Source: Ahrensia sp.
GTDB taxonomy: Bacteria > Pseudomonadota > Alphaproteobacteria > Rhizobiales > Rhizobiaceae
Direction of reading: 5' to 3'
Length of the DNA: 5,272 nucleotides
Assembly (NCBI GenBank): GCA_024639025.1
Contig: JAHEJF010000173.1
Coordinates: 1-5,272, forward strand
The position numbers and the translations under genes are program-made. Below, piece after piece: positions 1 through 5,272 of the stretch (positions within the stretch are counted from its first letter, which is position 1; each line of letters begins with the position of its first letter). The notes below the pieces were generated by a model. The model worked only from the letters and a program-made list of their open reading frames with translations, did no database searches and was not told where the DNA came from.

Positions 1-942
1 CTCTGCTGCACGCTCTGCGGTTTCTACCGCTGCTTTTAACTCAACCAATTGCCCACCCAAGGCTTCGGTTGCGTTGCGCGCTGCCTGCGCCTCGCGCTCT
101 CTTTGGTTTTCAATAAAGGCATCAGTGACAGCATTTGCAATTTCCGCAGCGCGCCGCTGGTTTTGCGATTCTGCTGATATTTCAAAAATGAACGTGCGCG
201 ACGTGCGCTCGGCGCTGATGGCGTCGCGCAAATTCTCAAGTGTCATCCGATTGCTGGTTTCAATGGGCGTTTCTGAACTGAACAGCGAACGGACGAAGGC
301 AATACCATCAAGAAGGCCGATGCCGCTGTCAGCCGAACCATTAAATTCAGCATCCCGGTTCAATCCAAGTTGATCAACCACACGCTGAAGCACCGGCGTC
401 GAGTAAACTGATTCCAATTGGCTATCGACAATTGCCAGTGCTGACTCATTGCCCAGAAACTCTGGCGTGAGATCGCGTTCAACGAGTTTGACCTGTCTGG
501 GATCAATAAGGACTTGGCTATAGGCGGTGTAGGTATGGGGCGTTGAGATTGCATCCAGCGCGCCCAATGCGCCGCCGATGATTGTCGTCCCCACAATGAC
601 CCAGCGCCAGCGCCAAATTGCGCTCAGCATGATGCGTGGATCTATCAGCGGCCTATATGCGTCTGCATGGACATGCGCATGTACGTCACGCTCAATCGAT
701 GCCATGGCAGCTTCATATCCGGCTTCTGGTCCTGTTAAACTTTGCGCTTCTCTCAAACGGAGAAGTTTGCGCCATGAATTGCCCAAATCGCTTTGATTCT
801 GTCCCGCATTGCCGGGCGACTCACTGGCAGCACTGAGCTGAACCACATTCTCGCTACGCGAGGCGCCACGTGCTGCTTCTGCTTGGCGGTTGGCCAGCGT
901 CAGAAGCGAAGGCTTCTTGCTTGAATCAGATTTACTAAACAT
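1..942 (-). CDS. Wzz/GumC-type polysaccharide chain-length determinant, N-terminal part (3' end outside window)
   Basis: The reading frame from ATG at 942-940 runs 314 codons without a stop to base 1, so the C-terminal part is missing. Residues 1-94 are polar and presumably cytoplasmic, and end in a His-alternating stretch (VHAHVHAD, 87-94). LIDPRIML (99-106) leads into one hydrophobic helix at about 109-130 (WRWRWVIVG followed by a Gly/Ala-rich segment). Next comes the Wzz-domain signature PHTYTAYSQVLIDPR (135-149), then QLESVYSTPVLQRVVDQLGL (175-194). Residues about 255-314 include AAEIANAVTDAFIENQ and a charged, Ala/Glu-rich segment typical of the periplasmic coiled coil of GumC/ExoP proteins. 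In this family the protein sits in the inner membrane, sets polymer length and links Wzy polymerisation to outer-membrane export. A fused C-terminal tyrosine kinase domain, as in ExoP, cannot be judged. The start is preceded by a weak SD-like AGAGTGG five bases upstream. The gene is divergent from the flippase. Confidence 0.9.
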   Translation of the reverse strand, partial: MFSKSDSSKKPSLLTLANRQAEAARGASRSENVVQLSAASESPGNAGQNQSDLGNSWRKLLRLREAQSLTGPEAGYEAAMASIERDVHAHVHADAYRPLIDPRIMLSAIWRWRWVIVGTTIIGGALGALDAISTPHTYTAYSQVLIDPRQVKLVERDLTPEFLGNESALAIVDSQLESVYSTPVLQRVVDQLGLNRDAEFNGSADSGIGLLDGIAFVRSLFSSETPIETSNRMTLENLRDAISAERTSRTFIFEISAESQNQRRAAEIANAVTDAFIENQREREAQAARNATEALGGQLVELKAAVETAERAAE

Positions 943-1128
943 CAAAACCACTCTGCTCGGTCAGGTGGACCAGCTATTTCGTAAACGCAGACTAAATTTT
1001 TATGGAAAACAAATAGTTAATTTTTCTGGACGATCGCGCGACTCTGTGTGGTTTTCGAGGATTTTGCCCCCGACATCAAAAAGCCGTTTGAAAACGTGAT
1101 TTTAAGCGTTTTGCGTTACAAGGCCCCC
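943..1128. promoter_or_regulatory. Divergent intergenic region, putative promoters for the Wzz-type and flippase genes
   Basis: This 186-base gap lies between two outward-facing starts, so it should carry promoters in both directions. Bases about 991-1025 are clearly richer in A+T than their surroundings (runs such as aaattttta and gttaattttt), as expected for promoter DNA. I could not find a convincing pair of -35 and -10 hexamers with normal spacing on either strand: TTGAAA at 1088-1093 (plus) and TTGTTT at 1012-1007 (minus) lack a good partner. No small gene with a plausible start and ribosome site was seen. If the flippase starts at the GTG at 1048, the gap shrinks to 105 bases. Confidence 0.4.
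1091..1112. repeat. Short inverted repeat upstream of the flippase start
   Basis: AAAACG at 1091-1096 and CGTTTT at 1107-1112 are perfect inverted copies separated by ten bases. The dyad ends 16 bases before the preferred ATG at 1129. It could be a regulator-binding operator or a weak hairpin in the leader. A six-base arm in AT-rich DNA can also arise by chance. If the GTG at 1048 is the true start, it would lie inside the coding region. Confidence 0.3.
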
Positions 1129-2418
1129 ATGAAGGATATTGCGCAACCAGCACAGGTGCAGATCGCAACCGGCCATTCGGTGGAGGGTTTGCGCACGCTT
1201 GGCGTTAAATATTTCAAGGCATTTTCGGGCGATGGCATTCGCCTCTTTATCCAGCTGTTTTACTTTTACTTGGTTGCAAACACCTTGACGATTGCCGAGT
1301 TCGGACTGTTCGCTACGGCATCGTCCATCGGTATCGTGCTCTCCCGGCTTGCCGGATTTGGGTTTCTGTCACCGCTCTATCGCATTGCAACAGTGAAACC
1401 GCATCTCATCGGTACCTATTCTGCCGGCTACTTGTGCGCACTGCTGCTTTCGCTGCCACTGGTGTTGCTGATCGGATTCGGAATTCACCAATTGTTTCTT
1501 GTCAGCCTGATGTCTTTTGCGGTCTTCGTTATGATTGCAGGAACCGAGGTTCTTTTTTGGCGGACGCTTGAAGCGGTGATCAACGTCAATAAAGGCCTTG
1601 AGAAATTCGGTCTTGCTTCGATCGTCATTGTGTTTGGATTTTCGATCAAGGCGCTTGCGGCTCTTTGGCTGTCGATGCGGCCTGATCCCGATTTGACCCA
1701 ATGGGCTCAAATTTACATGACCGCCCAAGCCGCCATGGCCCTGGTGGCGATTGTACTCTTCTATCCCAAAATGCGTTTGCGTTTCCGGCCCAAACTTTAC
1801 ATCAGACGGATTCCAGACGCATCGTCAGTCTGTGGTGCTGAAATGCTGTTCTATATTCAGAGCGAACTGGACAAGCTGGTGGTTCTGGCCATTGGCGGCA
1901 GCACAGCGGCGGGTCTTTATGCAATCGTGATGAGACTGATTGATCTGACGGCGATGCCTGTACGCACATTTTCAACCTTGCTGACTCAACGCTTGATGCG
2001 GCGCACGGATTTGATGAATTCACCAAAGATGCGATTTGGATTTGAATTGGGGGTATTTGCGGTCTCGACCTTAGCCATGGGGTGTATCGCGTTGGCGTTG
2101 TTTATCAAGCCCGATCTGCTGGGCACCAATGTCGCGCAGGCTGCTCCATTCATGGTCGCACTTCTGCTGGTGCCGGCATTCCGAAATCTGATCGAATATC
2201 AAGCTGAGCTGCTTTATGGACGGGGCCAGAGCTTTCAGCGATTGATCAATTATGCCATCATCGGCGCACTGAAGACCATCCTTTTGATTTGGCTGTTGAG
2301 CAGCATTGCTGCTCCTGCAGACTGGATGATTTGGATCAATGGTGTGTTTGCAACGCTGTACGCCACATCTGCCGTACTTACATACAATGCCCTGCGCCGA
2401 CCCGGCATCAGAGTCTGA
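1129..2418 (+). CDS. Wzx-like polysaccharide flippase (multi-pass membrane protein)
   Basis: The 429-residue product is very hydrophobic, with about 10-12 predicted membrane segments by eye, roughly at 36-50, 56-75, 97-117, 122-143, 162-182, 194-212, 239-256, 260-282, 306-326, 338-354, 371-392 and 398-417. Length, segment spacing and the short basic cytoplasmic loops (for example KMRLRFRPK, 214-222) fit the MATE-like Wzx/PST superfamily, which moves undecaprenyl-linked sugar units across the inner membrane. Motifs seen in related proteins include an early LTIAEFGLFA segment (53-62, compare 'lg.aeyGlya') and a mid-protein SELDKLVVLAI (245-255). I chose ATG 1129 because the product then begins with a short polar leader (MKDIAQPAQV) and has AAGG five bases upstream. 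The frame is open further up to a GTG at 1048, which would add 27 residues. It is the only rightward gene here and is flanked by leftward polysaccharide genes. The family is clear in general, but the substrate cannot be read from sequence. Confidence 0.85.
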   Translation: MKDIAQPAQVQIATGHSVEGLRTLGVKYFKAFSGDGIRLFIQLFYFYLVANTLTIAEFGLFATASSIGIVLSRLAGFGFLSPLYRIATVKPHLIGTYSAGYLCALLLSLPLVLLIGFGIHQLFLVSLMSFAVFVMIAGTEVLFWRTLEAVINVNKGLEKFGLASIVIVFGFSIKALAALWLSMRPDPDLTQWAQIYMTAQAAMALVAIVLFYPKMRLRFRPKLYIRRIPDASSVCGAEMLFYIQSELDKLVVLAIGGSTAAGLYAIVMRLIDLTAMPVRTFSTLLTQRLMRRTDLMNSPKMRFGFELGVFAVSTLAMGCIALALFIKPDLLGTNVAQAAPFMVALLLVPAFRNLIEYQAELLYGRGQSFQRLINYAIIGALKTILLIWLLSSIAAPADWMIWINGVFATLYATSAVLTYNALRRPGIRV

Positions 2419-2430
2419 CCTTCCTCAAAT
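2419..2430. other. 12-base convergent gap without a terminator
   Basis: The flippase stop (TGA, 2416-2418) and the stop of the leftward DUF6492-like gene (TAA, 2433-2431) are only 12 bases apart. I see no GC-rich hairpin with a T-run on either strand here. The short dyad TCAGA-G-TCTGA (2408-2418) has too small a loop to be a terminator. The two transcripts therefore probably overlap at their 3' ends. Confidence 0.6.
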
Positions 2431-3306
2431 TTACGCCGATGCCTTGCTCACAACCTCGCGAAACGCGGCAGGCTCAAATGGCAGGAAGGACTGAACGCCA
2501 ATAGCAACCTGTTCTTTTGTAAGTTGCTCGATTGATGTCGAAAGCTCATCAGTGCTCGGGGCTGGATTAAACCAAAACATGGGGCACAATGACACTGAAT
2601 TGGGTGAGTGCCCCTTGCCGCCCAAGACACCGTCGACATAGGCGCCATACAGCATGCATTCGGAGAATTTGCGGCTGGACCCGATCACGGAGATCCAGGA
2701 GCGCCCGTGCGTTTGCTCAATATGGGCGCACATGTCCAACACTGTTTGGCGTTTCCAAGTGACAAATGAGCAGACATAATTGTGGTCAGGCTGATCATCG
2801 GGCTTCAAACCCAGCGTCCGACCGGCCTGAGCCTTCCAGAGCAAATGATCATCCTTTGCTTGAAGGGCGCCACCTTCTTCTCGCCAAAACCGAATGTTCT
2901 CGCCATTCCAAATTGTTTGAACATCAAAGTGTTTCACAAAGGCAGTATCAGAATCGCAATACATCAAGCCGTCGACCTCAAGCCGTTCGGCAACAGCGAT
3001 GCGCATCAATTGCTGAACATGCCAACCATGAAGCGGCACTGTCAGCGGGCTCACCCATATTCGGCGGCCTTTGGGCGATAGGAATTTGGGTGGTCGATAA
3101 AGCCACCAAGGCAACAACTGTCGATCGGTGATGATTTTGCGCTTTGGTCCCTCAAGCGGTCGAAACAGGCTCAAATCTGGCACATCGACAAGAATGTAGT
3201 GACACTCATAGCCTGTCGCGTGTTTGTCCATGCTTTCGCATAAAATCTTGCAGCGCTCAAAATCCGGAGCGTAGCTCGCAGTTACAATTGCATTTGTCTT
3301 TGCCAT
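2431..3306 (-). CDS. DUF6492-like protein, putative glycosyltransferase
   Basis: The 291-residue soluble protein has no signal peptide or membrane segment. It begins MAKTNAIVTASYAPDFERCK, a beta-strand plus loop opening like many GT-A nucleotide-sugar enzymes. Midway it has HGWHVQQLMRIAVAE (93-107) followed by GLMYCDSDTAFV (113-124). The Asp pair D118-x-D120 after a hydrophobic strand is the usual position of the metal- and nucleotide-binding DxD motif of GT-A transferases. Other recognisable stretches are WWLYRPPKF (67-75), the acidic HNYVCSFVTWKR (175-186) and SECMLYGAYVDG (215-226). From memory this layout matches the uncharacterised DUF6492 group seen in alphaproteobacterial polysaccharide loci. 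No activity or substrate is known to me, so transferase function is an inference from the DxD and the neighbours. The start lies 6 bases after the stop of the WecG-family gene, with GAAGG overlapping that stop only three bases from the ATG, which suggests translational coupling. Confidence 0.75.
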   Translation of the reverse strand: MAKTNAIVTASYAPDFERCKILCESMDKHATGYECHYILVDVPDLSLFRPLEGPKRKIITDRQLLPWWLYRPPKFLSPKGRRIWVSPLTVPLHGWHVQQLMRIAVAERLEVDGLMYCDSDTAFVKHFDVQTIWNGENIRFWREEGGALQAKDDHLLWKAQAGRTLGLKPDDQPDHNYVCSFVTWKRQTVLDMCAHIEQTHGRSWISVIGSSRKFSECMLYGAYVDGVLGGKGHSPNSVSLCPMFWFNPAPSTDELSTSIEQLTKEQVAIGVQSFLPFEPAAFREVVSKASA

Positions 3307-3312
3307 GAACCT

Positions 3313-4125
3313 TCAGGAGACCTTGCGTTCAGGGGACCAGCCCATTTTTTGTTTGATGACATGGATTAGGAATACAGGATTACCAATAATATAGCGACGC
3401 CACATGCGACCAGGCTCCTGTATCAGACGATAGAGCCATTCTGCTCTGATCGTGCGCATCCAATTGGGTGCACGGGCAACATTTCCCGCCACAAAATCAA
3501 ACAGCGCGCCAACACCAAATGCCAGGGTGCAATGGCGCTCGGACAGATGCCTGTGAATCCAAAATTCCTGCGCTGGAACACCCTTTGCAACCAGCATCAC
3601 GTCAGGCTTCCATTTGAGAATTTCTTCAAGCATAGCGGCTTGCTTTTTGGCACCGATGAAGCCGTGACCAACGGAACGGTACACATGCCGGTCATCCATC
3701 TGGGCAAAAGCGTCCGCAGCTTTTTTTGCGATGCCCGGGCGGGCGCCGTATAGTGCCACTTTCAGGCGCCTTGGGGAGGTGCGAAGCAGGGCTGGTATGA
3801 AATCCGTTCCGTTGAGATTGGCCTTGAACTTCTCTCCGTACAAAATCTTGGAAGCAATATCGACACCAATTCCGTCGGAAAGAACCGTGAAATCGTCCAG
3901 CACATCGGCAAAATGAATCTCGCGCTGAGCGATATTGCCATTATGCGCGTTCAGAAACGTGATTGGCGTGAACAATTCCAGCGCCAAACGCCCATGTGTG
4001 AACTTCAGCGCTTCATCCAGGCTCAGATCTGCAACATCGACGCCCAGAATATTTTGCGTGGGCAGAATGGGTGACTGGACAGTTGCTGAAGATACCGCCT
4101 GAAAATCTGAAGTTTGCTTGTTCAT
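3313..4125 (-). CDS. WecG/TagA/CpsF-family glycosyltransferase
   Basis: The 270-residue product is recognisable along its length as GT26 (WecG/TagA/CpsF). Members transfer a sugar (ManNAcA, ManNAc, Glc and others) from a nucleotide donor to a lipid-linked acceptor at the cytoplasmic face. GumM of xanthan synthesis belongs here. Visible motifs in order: ILGVDVADLSLDEAL (26-40), FLNAHNGNIA (57-66), SDGIGVDIAS (83-92, with the Asp of the family's usual PDG motif at 84), LNGTDFIPALL (104-114), VALYGARPG (123-131), VPAQEFWI (183-190), FGVGALFDFVAGNVARAPNW (203-222), then EWLYRLIQEPGRMWRRY (229-245) and GNP (248-250). The last two form the basic C-terminal membrane-associating tail. Oddities are Ser for Pro in the PDG motif and AKGVPAQE where most members have a G-x-P-K-Q-E form. 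The start at ATG 4125 has GAGTG eight bases upstream. It follows the GT4 gene by 55 bases. The family is certain; the donor sugar and acceptor are unknown. Confidence 0.92.
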   Translation of the reverse strand: MNKQTSDFQAVSSATVQSPILPTQNILGVDVADLSLDEALKFTHGRLALELFTPITFLNAHNGNIAQREIHFADVLDDFTVLSDGIGVDIASKILYGEKFKANLNGTDFIPALLRTSPRRLKVALYGARPGIAKKAADAFAQMDDRHVYRSVGHGFIGAKKQAAMLEEILKWKPDVMLVAKGVPAQEFWIHRHLSERHCTLAFGVGALFDFVAGNVARAPNWMRTIRAEWLYRLIQEPGRMWRRYIIGNPVFLIHVIKQKMGWSPERKVS

Positions 4126-4133
4126 GTGCTTAA

Positions 4134-4138
4134 CACTC
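4134..4138 (-). promoter_or_regulatory. Ribosome binding site for the WecG-family gene
   Basis: GAGTG on the minus strand sits eight bases before ATG 4125 and supports that start. It directly abuts the inverted repeat at 4139-4169. Confidence 0.45.
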
Positions 4139-4169
4139 GTCTTCCAATAGTAAGCATAGCTTTGAAGAC
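4139..4169 (-). repeat. Nested inverted repeat between the GT4 and WecG-family genes
   Basis: On the minus strand GTCTTC (4169-4164) and GAAGAC (4144-4139) are perfect inverted copies. Between them AAGC (4162-4159) and GCTT (4155-4152) form a second stem around a three-base loop. Together they could fold into an interrupted hairpin in the 55-base spacer. No U-run follows, so it is not a typical Rho-independent terminator. Its 3' arm touches the SD-like GAGTG of the next gene, so it could affect translation or mRNA stability, or be chance. Confidence 0.35.
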
Positions 4170-4180
4170 TTTGTATTTGT

Positions 4181-5272
4181 TTAATGATCGGCCATTTTGG
4201 CCAATGCTTGTTTCATCACGCTGTCCATGCGATCCAACTGCGCTTTCCGAAAACCAGCACCATCAATATCCCTGACCTGGCTGGTACGCACATTGACAAC
4301 ATGGTCCGCCAGGGTCTGCGCAAACCGTTTTGGGTCATCTTCAATAAGCACGTTGTCCGGAACTTGAGCGATGGCTCGCACCGAGGATCGTGTTGCCACC
4401 GCAGGCAGTCCCATTTCGAAGGTCTCGATCGATTTTAGCTGAACACCAGTTCCTTCGCGTGAAGCCAACGCGATAACGCGGCATTGCCGGACGAAGTCCT
4501 TGGCATCAAGAACTCTGCCCAGAAACTGAACACGCTTGTCACGCTGCGGGAATCCTTTTGGGAGTTGACCGGCGATCGCAACGCTTATCCCTGCAGGCAA
4601 ATGCGGCATGACCTCCTGCAGCATCCATTCAAGCCCGATACGGTTAGGTGCCCATGTCCAGGTACCGATCATGCCCACGTCAAACCCTTTGGCGCGGTTT
4701 TCAACGAATTTTGCAGGTTTTGGTGTCACTAATGGCAGGCTGAGGGATCGCTCATCGTCTTCCACGCCAAGTGGCCCCCGATCCTCATCGGCAAGTGTAA
4801 TCACGAATTTTGCCTTTGAGGCCAGACGCTTCTCAAGCTTTTCCAAATATTTGGCTTCGCGAAGGAACATATAGTTCTCGACTATGCCGCCAGCAGCCTT
4901 GGCGCTGGCCAATGCTGAAACGTGCTCCACATTATGCGCAATGAACAAATAGGGTTTGGCCGTGAGCTGGCTTTCGAATGCTCCGGCCAGCGGAACGCCG
5001 TTGATCACGAACCCATCAACATTCTGGATGGTGCTGAGCGCTCTTTCAAATGCTGCATCGCTCACAACGCGCAGTTTTGCCGATGAAAATGTTGTTTTGT
5101 TGCGCATGGCAGTGAGCAACCAACTCAGTTTTTGTTTCGTCGAGGCGCTGTCGGTCTTTGGATCGATTTCACCCAGGCAGACAGTATTATCCGGATCAGC
5201 AAGCTCGGCGCCCGGCCATTTGAAGCCGAAATGCGTCACTTCAACGCCAGCGCGTCGCATCGCACCAACTAT
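4181..5272 (-). CDS. GT4-type (GT-B fold) glycosyltransferase, N-terminus outside window
   Basis: The frame is open to the window edge, giving 363 visible residues. The first are IVGAMRRAGVEVTHFGF, which in GT-B enzymes normally follows the first beta-strand, so about 15-30 residues are probably missing and the Met at visible residue 5 (5260) is not the likely start. The N-domain includes HNVEH (113-117), common in a subgroup of GT4 enzymes, and FLREAKYLEKLEKRLASKAK (136-155) before FVITLADEDR (156-165). The C-domain has GTWTWAPNRIGLEWM (203-217), FLGRVLDAKDFVRQC (250-264) and ASREGTGVQLKSIETFEMG (270-288). The last corresponds to the family's donor-binding R-x-G-x-G...K...E segment (R272, G274, G276, K280, E283). 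It likely transfers a sugar from a nucleotide donor to a lipid-linked glycan in the cytoplasm; donor and linkage cannot be inferred. It is the first visible gene of the three-gene leftward run. Confidence 0.88.
   Translation of the reverse strand: MVGAMRRAGVEVTHFGFKWPGAELADPDNTVCLGEIDPKTDSASTKQKLSWLLTAMRNKTTFSSAKLRVVSDAAFERALSTIQNVDGFVINGVPLAGAFESQLTAKPYLFIAHNVEHVSALASAKAAGGIVENYMFLREAKYLEKLEKRLASKAKFVITLADEDRGPLGVEDDERSLSLPLVTPKPAKFVENRAKGFDVGMIGTWTWAPNRIGLEWMLQEVMPHLPAGISVAIAGQLPKGFPQRDKRVQFLGRVLDAKDFVRQCRVIALASREGTGVQLKSIETFEMGLPAVATRSSVRAIAQVPDNVLIEDDPKRFAQTLADHVVNVRTSQVRDIDGAGFRKAQLDRMDSVMKQALAKMADH

Noticed and set aside
360..596. Minus-strand 78-codon frame within the Wzz region
   Set aside because: It is a +1/-1 shadow. 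The neighbouring frame reads straight through from 942 to 1 with full Wzz family motifs.
1007..1012. TTGTTT on the minus strand as the -35 box of the Wzz-type gene
   Set aside because: No acceptable -10 hexamer lies 16-18 bases downstream; the sequence there reads TGCGTT-like.
1369..1728. 119-codon open frame on the minus strand inside the flippase gene
   Set aside because: Its product is low-complexity, charged and without recognisable motifs, while the plus frame encodes clear membrane segments throughout. It is a shadow of the flippase.
2404..2443. GGCATC/GATGCC inverted repeat spanning the convergent stops as a bidirectional terminator
   Set aside because: Six-base arms are separated by 28 bases with mismatches on both sides and no T-run follows, so a terminator is not supported.
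2766..3131. Plus-strand open frames of about 100-120 codons across the DUF6492-like gene
   Set aside because: They lie entirely opposite a coherent protein, have unlikely composition and no good ribosome site.
4181..5260. Taking the Met at 5260 as the start of the GT4-type gene
   Set aside because: The frame stays open to the window edge, and the codons before this Met (I-V-G-A) with RRAGVEVTHF after it fit the interior of a GT-B N-terminus, so the real start is probably beyond 5272.

Overview
The window is a fragment of a bacterial surface-polysaccharide (exopolysaccharide, capsule or O-antigen type) biosynthesis locus. It holds five protein-coding genes, of which the first and last run off the window ends. 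Base composition is roughly balanced, at about half G+C. Family types, motif spelling and the GumC/ExoP-like form of the chain-length protein suggest an alphaproteobacterium, perhaps from Hyphomicrobiales or a marine relative. That assignment is made from memory of protein families and not from a database search. No rRNA, tRNA, CRISPR array, insertion sequence or integrase is visible.

Layout, left to right. (1) Positions 942 to 1, minus strand: N-terminal 314 residues of a Wzz/GumC-type chain-length determinant. It has one membrane helix, then the conserved Wzz segment and the start of the periplasmic coiled coil. (2) Positions 943-1128: a divergent intergenic region with an AT-rich core and a short dyad. 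(3) Positions 1129-2418, plus strand: a Wzx-like multi-pass flippase, the only rightward gene. (4) After a 12-base convergent gap, three leftward genes appear to form an operon. Read in the direction of transcription they are a GT4-type (GT-B fold) glycosyltransferase (5272 to 4181, 5' end missing), a WecG/TagA/CpsF-family glycosyltransferase (4125 to 3313) and a DUF6492-like putative glycosyltransferase (3306 to 2431). The last two are separated by 6 bases.

How the parts probably work together: the cytoplasmic glycosyltransferases extend a lipid-linked (undecaprenyl-type) oligosaccharide, the flippase moves the unit across the inner membrane, and the Wzz/GumC protein sets chain length and couples polymerisation to export. 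No initiating phosphoglycosyltransferase, Wzy polymerase or outer-membrane Wza-type exporter lies in the window. If this is a complete Wzx/Wzy pathway, those genes must lie outside it. The least understood gene is the DUF6492-like one, which has a DxD-type motif and sits directly behind the WecG-family enzyme. I see no sign of a wholly new system. The main points of interest are that protein, variant motifs in the WecG-family enzyme, a His-alternating linker in the Wzz protein and two small dyads next to gene starts.
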